Counted from the first letter of the stretch, positions 1 to 7,351 are shown. The stretch is 15,300 nt of DNA from Clostridia bacterium (GCA_900770145.1 CAAGJL010000302.1:1-15300), one strand, 5' to 3'. Made by a program: numbers and translations. The notes: generated by a model not told the origin, from the sequence alone.

Positions 1-140
1 CGCCGAAGACAAGCCCGGCGGCGTATTTTGAAATTTCTGTGCCTTTTCTCCTTCACCGGGCATCCCGCCCGCCTTCGGTTGAAAAGCCGCAAATTTTTCT
101 GAAATCCGCTCGCCGAGGACAAGCCCGGCGGCGTTTTTTT
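1..140. repeat. 24-bp direct repeat pair with terminator-like hairpins
   Basis: A 24-bp unit at 1-24 recurs at 111-134 with one mismatch (A to G at the seventh base). Each unit can fold through CGCCG pairing with CGGCG. The second copy is followed by seven T residues (134-140), so it looks like a rho-independent terminator for a plus-strand gene lying left of the window. The 86 bp between the copies has no credible ORF. From 141 to 251 I see only a further small GC hairpin (GCGGCG at 184-189 with CGCCGC at 198-203) and no gene. Confidence 0.5.
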
Positions 141-251
141 CTATTCTTATTATAGCCCGTTTTGCCCCTGCCGTCAATCGGGGGCGGCGGAGCCCGGCGC
201 CGCATTTTGATAAAGTAAGCAATTTTTGTCTGCTGCGCACCTAAAAATGAC

Positions 252-280
252 TTGCCCGCAGGCAGGTTTTGTCTTATAAT
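252..280 (+). promoter_or_regulatory. Sigma-A promoter of the isomerase/dehydrogenase operon
   Basis: A -35 box TTGCCC (252-257) is separated by 17 bp from a perfect -10 TATAAT (275-280). Transcription would begin near 287, about 28 bases before the ATG at 315. This rules out the longer reading frame that starts at TTG 252, because that codon lies inside the -35 box. Confidence 0.8.
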
Positions 281-314
281 GAAATTGCAAATCTATAAAT
301 GGGGAGGGCTTATC

Positions 315-1130
315 ATGGCTTTACCGATTGCGGTTCAGGTGTATTCCGTGCGGGAGGACGCAAAGGCGGACCTTCGCGGAACCCTGGAAAAAATCAAAAA
401 AATGGGTTACGACGGCGTGGAGTTTGCCGGGCTTTACGGCAACGCCCCCGCTGACATTGCAAAGATGTGCAAAGAAATCGGTCTGGTACCGATCTCCGCG
501 CACGTGCCGTATCTGGATATGTGCGGCGCGCCGAAAGGGATTCTTGCCAAATATGCCGAGGTCGGCTGCAAGTATGTTGCCGTGCCGTACCTGAGCTCCG
601 ACTACCGCCCCGGCACCCCCTGCTGGTCGGAAGTGGTGGAAAACATTAAAATGCTGGGCGAAGTGGCAAAAGGTTACGGGATTCAGCTTCTGTACCACAA
701 CCATGACTTTGAGTTTATGAAAGTGGACGGAAAGTATGCGCTGGATGAGCTGTATGACAGCGTTCCTGCCGACCTGTTGAAGACCGAGCTTGACGTTTGC
801 TGGGTCAATATCGGCGGCGAGAACCCGGCGGATTACATCCGCAAGTACACCGGCAGAAGCCCGGTGGTGCATCTGAAAGACTTTTTCGGCACCAAATCCG
901 AAAATATGTATGAGCTGATCGGCATCAAGAGCACGGCGCCCAAGCGCCCGACCGATTTTGAATTCCGCCCCGTCGGCTCCGGCATGCAGGACATCCCTGC
1001 AATCCTCAAAGCCTCTGAGGAGGCGGGCGCTACCTGGGTCGTGGTAGAGCAGGACAATCCCTCGATGGGTCTGACCCCCATGGAGTGCATTGAAAAGAGC
1101 ATCAACTATCTCAAATCCATCGGTTATTAA
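315..1130 (+). CDS. Sugar phosphate isomerase/epimerase family protein (xylose isomerase-like TIM barrel)
   Basis: This 271-residue protein belongs to the xylose isomerase-like (AP endonuclease 2) TIM-barrel superfamily, whose members isomerise or epimerise sugars and inositol derivatives with a divalent metal in the cytosol. Visible signatures are YHNHDFEF (127-134, with H128, H130 and E133), a Glu/Asp pair in TELDVCW (157-163), HLKD (186-189) and a late VVVEQD strand (E245); these are where the family places its metal and catalytic residues. The length is usual for the family. The start at 315 follows GGGGAGGG (301-308) and lies downstream of the promoter. The gene ends directly in front of the Shine-Dalgarno of a Gfo/Idh/MocA dehydrogenase, 13 bases before its ATG, so the pair is surely co-transcribed and probably acts on the same sugar or inositol. 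The substrate cannot be told from the sequence. IolE/IolI-like or 3-keto-sugar processing are possible. Confidence 0.88.
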   Translation: MALPIAVQVYSVREDAKADLRGTLEKIKKMGYDGVEFAGLYGNAPADIAKMCKEIGLVPISAHVPYLDMCGAPKGILAKYAEVGCKYVAVPYLSSDYRPGTPCWSEVVENIKMLGEVAKGYGIQLLYHNHDFEFMKVDGKYALDELYDSVPADLLKTELDVCWVNIGGENPADYIRKYTGRSPVVHLKDFFGTKSENMYELIGIKSTAPKRPTDFEFRPVGSGMQDIPAILKASEEAGATWVVVEQDNPSMGLTPMECIEKSINYLKSIGY

Positions 1131-1143
1131 GGAGGAGAAAACA

Positions 1144-2343
1144 ATGGCAAACATGGCAGAAGACAAAGACCTGAACGCGTTCAAAGAATCGCAGGAAGAA
1201 AAGGTCATTGACACCACCAGGAAGATTCGTATCGCGTTTATCGGGTGCGGCTGGATTGCCGGCTCCCACATCAAATCCCTGCTCAAACAGCCCGATGTAG
1301 AGATTGTGGCGGGCGCGGATCTGATCCCCGGTAAGGCAAAGGCTTTCTTTGAGAAATACGGCGTGGAGAACGTCAAAACCGACTACAAAGATCACGTGGA
1401 ACTGATCAACGACAAGCCGCTGAATCTGGACGCCGTGACCATCTGCACCTACAACCGTCAGCATGCTGCCCCCGCGATTTACGCGTTGGAACACGGGCTG
1501 AACGTGCTGTTGGAGAAGCCCTTCACCGTGACGCTGGACGAGGCGGTTGCCGTGAGAAAAGCGGAAAAGAAGAGCGGCAAGATTCTTTCCATCGGCTTCC
1601 AGCCCAGACTGGACGCCAATATGAAGATGATCAAAAAGATTGTCGAATCCGGCGAGCTTGGCAAGATTTACTATATTCAGACCGGCGGCGGCAGACGCCG
1701 CGGCATCCCGACCCCGTTCGGCACCTCCTTTATCACCGATGAGACCGCCGGTATCGGCGCGCTGGGTGACATCGGATGCTACTCTCTCGATATGGTGCTC
1801 AACGCCATCGGCTATCCGAAACCGCTGACGGTTTCGGGCTACAAGTCCGCGTTCTTCGGCACCGACCCGAATTACAGCAACTATGTCAGCACCGGTCATC
1901 CGGAATACGCCAAGGCGTTTGCCGTGGACGATTTTGCGGCGGCGTTTATCCGTCTGGAGGGTGGGATTATCCTTGACTTCCGTATTGCGTGGGCAATGAA
2001 TATGGACACCCCCGGTGACACGATTATCCTCGGCACCAAGGGCGGCTTGCGGATTCCCTCTACCGAGTGCTGGAACGGCACGGTGGGCGGCCCCATGAAA
2101 CTGTATCACGAGGTGTGCGGTCAGCAGACCGAGACCGAAATCCCGATCATCGTCACGTCCGAGTCGAAGAAAGGCATCACGCTGTTTGACCTGAAGATCC
2201 GTTCGTTCCTAGACGCGATCAAGAACGGCGGCACTGCGCCGGTTCCGTCCTCTCAGATCATCTACAACCAGGCGATTATCGACGGCATTGCAAAATCCGC
2301 CGAACTCGGCCGCGAAGTGGAAATCAACATTCCCGAAATCTGA
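1144..2343 (+). CDS. Gfo/Idh/MocA family NAD(P)-dependent oxidoreductase
   Basis: The 399-residue product has the two-domain glucose-fructose oxidoreductase/inositol dehydrogenase/MocA architecture. A Rossmann fold begins near residue 28 with IAFIGCGWIAGSH (30-42). It carries the family EKP signature (E124-K125-P126), where the Lys is normally catalytic. GFQPR (151-155) follows, and the C-terminal sheet domain contains GDIGCYSLDM (208-217). These enzymes oxidise a hydroxyl on a sugar, inositol or glycoside with NAD(P). The start is fixed by AAGGAGGAG (1129-1137) just upstream of ATG 1144. The first ~27 residues (charged, Lys/Glu-rich) precede the Rossmann domain and are longer than usual, with no signal peptide. 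It is the second gene of an operon with the TIM-barrel isomerase, and a strong terminator follows. Family assignment is firm; the substrate is unknown. Confidence 0.9.
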   Translation: MANMAEDKDLNAFKESQEEKVIDTTRKIRIAFIGCGWIAGSHIKSLLKQPDVEIVAGADLIPGKAKAFFEKYGVENVKTDYKDHVELINDKPLNLDAVTICTYNRQHAAPAIYALEHGLNVLLEKPFTVTLDEAVAVRKAEKKSGKILSIGFQPRLDANMKMIKKIVESGELGKIYYIQTGGGRRRGIPTPFGTSFITDETAGIGALGDIGCYSLDMVLNAIGYPKPLTVSGYKSAFFGTDPNYSNYVSTGHPEYAKAFAVDDFAAAFIRLEGGIILDFRIAWAMNMDTPGDTIILGTKGGLRIPSTECWNGTVGGPMKLYHEVCGQQTETEIPIIVTSESKKGITLFDLKIRSFLDAIKNGGTAPVPSSQIIYNQAIIDGIAKSAELGREVEINIPEI

Positions 2344-2351
2344 GTTTATTC

Positions 2352-2388
2352 AAACCCCCGCCGGCAGGAAACTGCCGGCGGGGGTTTT
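2352..2388. terminator. Bidirectional rho-independent terminator
   Basis: A perfect stem pairs CCCCCGCCGGCA (2355-2366) with TGCCGGCGGGGG (2373-2384) across a six-base loop. It is flanked by AAA on the left and TTTT on the right, so it can end transcription on both strands. It sits between the convergent Gfo/Idh gene (+) and dinB (-). Confidence 0.9.
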
Positions 2389-2437
2389 GCCTTTGTCAAA
2401 GTTTCTCCGCCGGCGGCGCCCGCAAGGAGTCCGCCGG

Positions 2438-3673
2438 TCATTTCGTATTTTTCGGTTTTTGCGGCTCGGTGATACCGATTTCTTTGTTTTCAAAAACCCC
2501 AAGGCGGATACTGTCTTTTCCGAATTTGCCGCGGATGGTGCCCAGCGCCTGCTCCACGGCTTCCTTTTTTTCGTCTTTTTCCGCGCCGCCCCCGCCAAAC
2601 ATATCCAACTGTTCCGTCACTTCGTCGGGCGCAATCAGCCCCGAAACGCCTACCGTGATTGCCCGGATGGGCGTGCGCGTGCCGGTGCTCTCCCGAATCA
2701 GCGCCATCACGTCGGCAATGATGTCCTGCCGCAGCCACGTGGCTTTGCCCCGTGTGCGCTGGCGCTGCACGGCGCGGAAATCCGGCAGTTTGATCTGCAC
2801 CTGCACCACGCACGCTTTGCGGTTTGCTTCCCGCAGGCGTTCCGCCACTTCGTCGGTCAGCGCCGCGACCCCGGCGCGGATCTCCGCCTCCCCCACGATG
2901 TCCCGCCGGAAGGTCATTCCGTTGCTGATGGATTTGGGCGGAGTGCGCTCGAAATAAGAGCGCACCGGCTCGTCATCCAGCCCGTTGGCGTAACGCCACA
3001 GGGTGTCCCCTATCTCGCCCAGCCGCGCCGCCACCAGCTTACGATCCGCGGCGGCAAGGTCGCCGATGGTCACAATCCCGAGGCCCCGGAGCACTTCGGT
3101 GGATTTTCGCCCGGCAAACAGCAGGGCGCTGACCGGCAACGGGTATGCGACGGCGCGGTAATGCTCCCGATCCAGCACGGTGGTCGCGTCCGGCTTTTTG
3201 TAGTCGCTGCCGAGTTTGGCAAACACGCGGCAAAAACTGACCCCCACCGAGATGGTGATGCCGATCTCCTGCCGCACCCGCGCGCGAAGCACGTCCGCCA
3301 GCTCCGCCGGGGTCATCGGAAACAGATGCATACTCCCCGTGAGGTCCAGAAAGGATTCGTCAATGCCAAACGGATCCACAAGGTCGGTATAGTCCAAATA
3401 AATGGCGTTGACCCGCTTGGAAATTTCTGCATATTTGCGGTGATGAGGGGGCACGCACACAAGATCCGGGCACTTTTCCTTTGCCTTGAAAATGGTTTCG
3501 GCGGTTTCCACCCCCGCCGCCTTTGCCAGTTCGTTTTTCGCCAGCACAATCCCGTGTCGGTTTTCGGGGTCCCCGGTCACCGCCATGGGTACCCGCGCCA
3601 GCGCCGGGTTGGCGAGCGTTTCTACCGAAGCAAAAAAAGAATTACAGTCACAATGCAAAATCACGCGATCCAT
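2438..3673 (-). CDS. dinB: DNA polymerase IV (Y-family translesion polymerase)
   Basis: This 411-residue protein is a DinB/UmuC-family lesion-bypass polymerase. The N-terminal HCDCNSFFASVE (8-19) supplies the first catalytic Asp (D9) and an aromatic steric gate (F14); the second acidic position of E. coli DinB is Asn here, as in many Firmicute Y-family enzymes. FGIDESFLDLTG (102-113) supplies D105 and E106. VGVSFCRVFAKLGSDYKKP is the finger/palm segment. Near the C-terminus QLDMF (355-359) matches the beta-clamp binding consensus, and a basic tail follows. The start ATG (3671-3673) follows GGAGGTGC. Its promoter lies back to back with that of the lipoprotein gene. No LexA-type operator is obvious, so SOS control is not supported by what I see. 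Length is slightly above the usual 350-400. Confidence 0.93.
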   Translation of the reverse strand: MDRVILHCDCNSFFASVETLANPALARVPMAVTGDPENRHGIVLAKNELAKAAGVETAETIFKAKEKCPDLVCVPPHHRKYAEISKRVNAIYLDYTDLVDPFGIDESFLDLTGSMHLFPMTPAELADVLRARVRQEIGITISVGVSFCRVFAKLGSDYKKPDATTVLDREHYRAVAYPLPVSALLFAGRKSTEVLRGLGIVTIGDLAAADRKLVAARLGEIGDTLWRYANGLDDEPVRSYFERTPPKSISNGMTFRRDIVGEAEIRAGVAALTDEVAERLREANRKACVVQVQIKLPDFRAVQRQRTRGKATWLRQDIIADVMALIRESTGTRTPIRAITVGVSGLIAPDEVTEQLDMFGGGGAEKDEKKEAVEQALGTIRGKFGKDSIRLGVFENKEIGITEPQKPKNTK

Positions 3674-3701
3674 CCCGGCACCTCCTTATCTCTTTGGTTT
3701 T

Positions 3702-3730
3702 ATTATATCCGCTTTTTCTCCCTCCGTCAA
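3702..3730 (-). promoter_or_regulatory. Sigma-A promoter of dinB
   Basis: On the minus strand TTGACG (3725-3730) and TATAAT (3702-3707) are 17 bp apart, about 30 bp before the dinB start. The -35 is separated by only 10 bp from the -35 of the divergent lipoprotein promoter. Confidence 0.85.
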
Positions 3731-3752
3731 GCCGTTTTTCTTGACAAACGGC
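3731..3752. promoter_or_regulatory. Perfect inverted repeat between divergent promoters
   Basis: GCCGTTT (3731-3737) is repeated inverted as AAACGGC (3746-3752) with an 8-bp spacer. The palindrome fills the gap between the two divergent -35 boxes and covers the lipoprotein -35 (3741-3746). Position and symmetry fit an operator for a dimeric regulator, but no regulator is encoded nearby. Confidence 0.4.
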
Positions 3753-3769
3753 GCGGGGTGTGCTAAAAT
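3741..3769 (+). promoter_or_regulatory. Sigma-A promoter of the lipoprotein/hydrolase operon
   Basis: A perfect TTGACA (3741-3746) and TAAAAT (3764-3769) are 17 bp apart, with an extended -10 TG at 3761-3762. The promoter is 26 bp before ATG 3795 and is near consensus, so it should be strong unless repressed. Confidence 0.88.
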
Positions 3770-3794
3770 AACAAAAAAGGAAAGGGGGTGCCGG

Positions 3795-4271
3795 ATGAAA
3801 CGGATTTTGGCTTTTTTGTGCACCGTGTTGTGCTTTATTTCGTTTTTTGCCTGTCAGAAAACGCCGGATGACCCGCCAAACGAACCTGCCGCAAACGCCC
3901 CGTTTTCCGTGGAGGCGCCGGAGTGGCAGATGATCTCCATCTGGCATTTCCCCGCGAAAGGGGAAAAAGAGGACGACGGGGTCGTATATTCCGATGCGCT
4001 TTCCAAACCGTATTTTGAAGAATTGGTAGCGGAAATCGAAAGTTCGGTCCTCACCCCGGACCCCACGGCAAAGTTTGATTACAGCGAGTATTACGACATC
4101 AATTTTTACATCAGCAGCGGCATGCAGTACCGCATTTCCGTCAGCGTCAACGGCGTGGTGAGCGCGGAAAAGCAGTTCTGCCGGGTGAGCAAAGGGGCGT
4201 TTTCCTTTGCGCGTGTGGGGGGATATTTTGAAATGTTTCAAAATCTGCCGGCGGATTCCGCCGGCAACTGA
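3795..4271 (+). CDS. Small predicted lipoprotein of unknown function
   Basis: The 158-residue product starts with a lipoprotein signal: MKR, a hydrophobic stretch (4-19) and a lipobox-like SFFAC with the acceptor Cys at residue 20. A Pro/Asp/Glu/Ala-rich linker (about 23-36) follows. The mature part is acidic and mixed, with many aromatic residues and beta-strand-like segments (for example INFYISSGMQYRISVSVNG). It would be anchored on the outer face of the membrane. I recognise no family. The start follows GGAAAGGGGG. The gene ends 30 bp before an endonuclease/exonuclease/phosphatase-fold gene and probably shares its mRNA. Its last codons (Leu-Pro-Ala-Asp-Ser-Ala-Gly-Asn) are encoded within a perfect 9-bp hairpin at 4246-4266. 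Confidence 0.75.
   Translation: MKRILAFLCTVLCFISFFACQKTPDDPPNEPAANAPFSVEAPEWQMISIWHFPAKGEKEDDGVVYSDALSKPYFEELVAEIESSVLTPDPTAKFDYSEYYDINFYISSGMQYRISVSVNGVVSAEKQFCRVSKGAFSFARVGGYFEMFQNLPADSAGN
4246..4266 (+). other. Perfect GC hairpin at the lipoprotein gene 3' end
   Basis: TGCCGGCGG (4246-4254) pairs fully with CCGCCGGCA (4258-4266) across a three-base ATT loop, inside the last codons of the lipoprotein gene. No T tract follows, so it is not a standard terminator. It could protect or attenuate the mRNA between the lipoprotein and the downstream hydrolase. Confidence 0.45.
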
Positions 4272-4301
4272 GCGCGGCGTTACGCCGGAAAGGACAGAAA
4301 A

Positions 4302-5147
4302 ATGAAACTGCGTTTGATGAGCAACAATCAGTGGCTGTGTGACAAAAACCAACCCGACTGGGAGGCGAAGGGGATGGATTGCTCCCCCACCGTGCGGGAG
4401 CGCGCGTTTGCACGGCTGTACCATGAGGTCAGCCCCGATGTGGTCGGGTTGCAGGAGGTCTCCGGTATCATGGCGGACAAGTTGGTGCGGTACTTGGCGG
4501 AAGCGGGGGAGCGTTACGCGCTTCTTTGGGGCAAGGACACGCCCATTCTTTACCGGCAGGATAAATTTGAGCTGGTCAACTCGGATTTTGCCCTGTACCC
4601 GGAGGAATTCCCCGGGCACGAAGGGTGCTTTAACAACAGCAAGAGCAAGAGCTGGAACATTGCGGTTTTCCGCGTAAAGGAAACCGGCAAGGAGTTTGTG
4701 TTTGCCACCACGCACCTGTGGTGGAAGAGCAGTAACCCGCAAGCGAAAAACTATCAGCCTTTTTCGGATGAGGCAAGGGCATATCAACTGCAACTGCTGA
4801 TTGCGCGCGTGGAGGAGTTCCGCGCCGAGTACGGCAACTGCCCCGCGGTAATCGTGGGGGATCTGAACGCCGATTATCACGCGCAGGTGGTGCAGGCGGC
4901 GCTTGCCGCCGGGTACGTGCACGGGCATGACGCGGCGGTGGAATACGCCAATAACGAGCACGGCTACCACTGGTGCGGGAAGGACGGTTTTGTGCCCTAT
5001 GTGCCGCAACCGTTTGACAAAGGGATTGACCATATCCTGATCAAAGGCGCGCCGGAAGGCTTTGTGCGCCGTTTTGACCGCACCACGCCGGAGTATTATC
5101 TGCCGGTCTCCGACCATTCTCCGGTCTGGATTGACGTAGAATATTAA
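4302..5147 (+). CDS. Endonuclease/exonuclease/phosphatase (EEP) fold hydrolase
   Basis: This 281-residue protein carries the ordered EEP-superfamily motifs. They are an early Asn (SNNQW, N8/N9), metal Glu in GLQEVSG (E52), TTHLWW (H138), GDLNAD (D187, N189), GIDHIL (D243) and the terminal SDHSP (D271, H272). The superfamily includes Mg-dependent nucleases (ExoIII, DNase I) and phosphatases or sphingomyelinases. All catalytic positions seem present, so the enzyme should be active. No signal peptide or membrane segment is visible, so it should be cytosolic. The DNA-binding loops of ExoIII are not evident, so it is more likely a phosphodiesterase or phosphatase of unknown substrate than an AP endonuclease. 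ATG 4302 follows AAAGGA. It is the second gene after the lipoprotein and converges on asd across a dispersed repeat. Confidence 0.85.
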   Translation: MKLRLMSNNQWLCDKNQPDWEAKGMDCSPTVRERAFARLYHEVSPDVVGLQEVSGIMADKLVRYLAEAGERYALLWGKDTPILYRQDKFELVNSDFALYPEEFPGHEGCFNNSKSKSWNIAVFRVKETGKEFVFATTHLWWKSSNPQAKNYQPFSDEARAYQLQLLIARVEEFRAEYGNCPAVIVGDLNADYHAQVVQAALAAGYVHGHDAAVEYANNEHGYHWCGKDGFVPYVPQPFDKGIDHILIKGAPEGFVRRFDRTTPEYYLPVSDHSPVWIDVEY

Positions 5148-5150
5148 ACA

Positions 5151-5312
5151 GATACCCGCCCAACATCCCGGCGCCGGTTGCCGACCACCTTGCGGTGGAA
5201 CTAATAGACTGATACGCTACTTTGGGAGCACACACCCAACATCCCGGCGTCAGCTGTTCAAAAGTTTTTTGGGGATTAAAAGGGGGCTTTTTTCAAAAAG
5301 CCCCCTTTCGTA
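5151..5312 (+). repeat. Dispersed composite 3' repeat, copy 1
   Basis: The copy starts a few bases after the hydrolase stop and points with it. In order it has a CCCAACATCCCGGCG unit (5159-5173, repeated at 5235-5249) and a small hairpin CCACC-TTGC-GGTGG (5185-5198). A 26-bp core follows (5201-5226), matching copy 2 at 24 of 26 bases. After AAAAGTTTTTT comes a long hairpin of AAAGGGGGCTTTTT (5279-5292) with AAAAAGCCCCCTTT (5295-5308). The second hairpin module of the other copies is absent, because asd (minus strand) ends at 5324. It probably acts as a shared terminator between the convergent genes. Confidence 0.8.
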
Positions 5313-5323
5313 TTGTCGCGCGG

Positions 5324-6400
5324 TCAGTCGAAATACCCCTCGCGGTGGAGGAGTTCGGCAATCAGCACGGCGCCGCCGGCGGCGCCGCGCAACGTGTTGT
5401 GGGAAAGCCCCACAAACTTCCAATCGTACAGCGCGTCCTCGCGCAACCGCCCGACCGATACGCCCATCCCGCCGTACAGGTCGCGGTCCAGCGCCGCCTG
5501 CGGGCGGTTTTCCTCCTCAAAATAAGTGATAAACTGTGCCGGGGCGTGCGGCAGCCCCAGTTCCTGCGGCTTGCCGGAAAATTTCTTCCACGCCGTGAGA
5601 ATCTGCTCTTTGGTCGGCTTGTTGCGGAATTTCACAAACACTGCCGCGGTGTGACCGTCCGTTACCGGCACGCGGATGCACTGCGTGGTGATCACGGGCG
5701 CCGCCGCTTTCACAATCACGCCGTTTTCCACCCGCCCCCAGACGCGGAGCGGCTCCTGCTCGCTCTTTTCTTCCTCCCCGCCGATAAACGGAATCACGTT
5801 ATCCGCCATTTCCGGCCACTCGCGGAAGGTTTTGCCCGCCCCGGAAATCGCCTGATACGTGGTGGCAACCACCTCCGTCGGCTCATATTCCAGCAATGCC
5901 GACAGCGCCGGCACATAGGACTGAATCGAGCAGTTCGGCTTTACGGCGATAAACCCGCGCGTGGTGCCAAGGCGCTTTCTCTGCGCGGCGATAACCGCCA
6001 GATGATCCGCGTTGATCTCCGGAATCACCATCGGCACGTCCGGCGTCCATCGGTGCGCGGAATTGTTGGAAACCACCGGAATCTCCGCGCGTGCGTACGC
6101 TTCTTCCAGCGCGCGGATGTCCTCCTTTTTCATATCCACGGCGCAGAATACGAAATTGCACCGTTTTTTCATTTCGGCAATGTCTGCGGCGTCCAGCATG
6201 GTCATATCCGCAAACGTTTCCGGCATCGGGGTGCGCATTTTCCAGCGTTCTCCCACCGCCTCGCGATAGGTTTTGCCCGCAGAGCGTGCAGAGGCGGCAA
6301 GCGCCGTGACCTCAAAATAAGGGTGATTCTCCAAAAGGGTCAGAAACCGCTGACCCACCATGCCCGTGGCGCCGATTACGCCCACTGCCCGTTTTGCCAT
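5324..6400 (-). CDS. asd: Aspartate-semialdehyde dehydrogenase
   Basis: This 358-residue enzyme reduces aspartyl-4-phosphate to aspartate semialdehyde with NADPH, the branch point to lysine/diaminopimelate, threonine and methionine. The N-terminal GVIGATGMVGQRF (7-19) is the nucleotide-binding loop. SNNSAHRW (111-118), KPNCS with the catalytic C157 and H250 of RVPVTDGH (243-250) match the active site. The wording of these motifs and the length point to the archaeal/fungal-type Asd branch, which also occurs in many Clostridia, rather than the E. coli type. I prefer ATG at 6400 to an in-frame start at 6424, because AAGGAG lies 8 bp upstream of it and the Rossmann strand begins at once. It is monocistronic from its own promoter, sharing a 3' repeat with the convergent hydrolase. 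Confidence 0.93.
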   Translation of the reverse strand: MAKRAVGVIGATGMVGQRFLTLLENHPYFEVTALAASARSAGKTYREAVGERWKMRTPMPETFADMTMLDAADIAEMKKRCNFVFCAVDMKKEDIRALEEAYARAEIPVVSNNSAHRWTPDVPMVIPEINADHLAVIAAQRKRLGTTRGFIAVKPNCSIQSYVPALSALLEYEPTEVVATTYQAISGAGKTFREWPEMADNVIPFIGGEEEKSEQEPLRVWGRVENGVIVKAAAPVITTQCIRVPVTDGHTAAVFVKFRNKPTKEQILTAWKKFSGKPQELGLPHAPAQFITYFEEENRPQAALDRDLYGGMGVSVGRLREDALYDWKFVGLSHNTLRGAAGGAVLIAELLHREGYFD

Positions 6401-6435
6401 CTGTTTTCTCCTTGCTATCATCAATGGAATGTCTC

Positions 6436-6464
6436 ATTATACCACAGATTTTTTGAAATTGCAA
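6436..6464 (-). promoter_or_regulatory. Sigma-A promoter of asd
   Basis: On the minus strand TTGCAA (6459-6464) lies 17 bp before a perfect TATAAT (6436-6441). It begins three bases past the rsmI stop, so asd can be transcribed independently although it follows rsmI on the same strand. Confidence 0.85.
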
Positions 6465-6466
6465 GA

Positions 6467-7351
6467 TTATTTTTCAAAACTTGCGTGAAGAATCCGATAC
6501 AACTCGCTTTTGGTCATCCCGCGGTCGCGCGCCGCCGCTTTGGTCGCCTCCATGCGGGAAAGCCCTGCTTTCTCATAATATGCCACGTGTTCTTCCGGGG
6601 ACAGCGACAGTAACGGGGAAGCGCTTTCCTTTGCCGGAACGGCGGCAGCGCCCTCCAACACCAGAACGTATTCTCCGCGCGGGTCGCTTTCCCGATAGTG
6701 TTCCACCGCGCCGGCAAGCGTGGTGCGGATGATTTCTTCATTGCGTTTGGTCAGCTCCCGGCACAGGGCAATGCGGCGCTCGCCGCCCAGCGTTTCTGCA
6801 AGTTCGGACAGCGTGTGTTTCAGTTTGTGCGGCGCCTCGTGCAGGATAAAGGTGCGGCGCTCCGCGGCAAGTTCCGCTAAGCGCTCGCGCCGTTTGGTTT
6901 TGTCCATGGGCAAAAAGCCCTCAAACACAAAGCGGTCGGTGGGCAGGGCAGAGAGCGTAAGCGCCGTAATCCCCGCCACACAGCCGGGCACCGAGGTCAC
7001 GGGGATGCCGCGGTCGGCGCACAGCGCCACAAGGTCGGCGCCGGGGTCGCTGATGGCGGGGGTGCCTGCATCGGTCACCAGCGCTACGGAAGCGCCCGCC
7101 GCCAGCTTTTCGCAAAGCTCCTCTCCCCGCGCGCGCTTATTGTGCTCATGATAGGAGATCAGTGTGGCGGAAATGCCGAAAAAAGAAAGCAGTTTTGCCG
7201 TGTTGCGGGTGTCCTCCGCCGCCACGAAATCCACCTCGGAGAGCACTTTTTTGGCGCGCTCGGAAAGATCGGCAAGATTGCCGATCGGGGTGGCAACCAG
7301 ATACAGCGTACCGCCGAGGACGCGGTTTTTTTCTTCGGTTTCGGTTGGCAT
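6467..7351 (-). CDS. rsmI: 16S rRNA (cytidine-1402 2'-O)-methyltransferase
   Basis: The 294-residue protein is a tetrapyrrole-methylase-fold SAM enzyme that 2'-O-methylates C1402 of 16S rRNA. Signatures are LYLVATPIGNLAD (16-28), AAEDTRNT (44-51), LVTDAGTPAISDPG (91-104) and the VPG turn (121-123), where the usual PGP is PGC. A C-terminal helical tail (KAGLSRMEATKAAARD onward) is the typical RsmI extension. The start ATG at 7351 follows AAAAGGAGACC. The same frame stays open upstream to 8080 across the opposite-strand amidase, but that part has no RsmI similarity. In B. subtilis the orthologue (yabC) lies close to trmN6 (yabB). Here an amidase on the other strand and about 580 bp of repeats separate them. 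No clear promoter was found in the 93-bp divergent gap. Confidence 0.93.
   Translation of the reverse strand: MPTETEEKNRVLGGTLYLVATPIGNLADLSERAKKVLSEVDFVAAEDTRNTAKLLSFFGISATLISYHEHNKRARGEELCEKLAAGASVALVTDAGTPAISDPGADLVALCADRGIPVTSVPGCVAGITALTLSALPTDRFVFEGFLPMDKTKRRERLAELAAERRTFILHEAPHKLKHTLSELAETLGGERRIALCRELTKRNEEIIRTTLAGAVEHYRESDPRGEYVLVLEGAAAVPAKESASPLLSLSPEEHVAYYEKAGLSRMEATKAAARDRGMTKSELYRILHASFEK

Noticed and set aside
252..314. Upstream extension of the isomerase frame starting at TTG 252
   Set aside because: TTG 252 is part of the -35 box and the TATAAT at 275-280 lies inside the extension; the ribosome site and conserved fold start at 315.
3660..3740. LexA (SOS) operator upstream of dinB
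   Set aside because: No GAAC-N4-GTTC-like sequence was found; the only palindrome is GCCGTTT/AAACGGC.
3648..5117. Long minus-strand frame opposite the lipoprotein and hydrolase genes
   Set aside because: The plus-strand genes carry clear motifs and ribosome sites; this frame is compositional noise.
5222..6613. 463-codon plus-strand frame opposite asd
   Set aside because: High-GC shadow of asd; His/Arg-rich translation with no family motifs.
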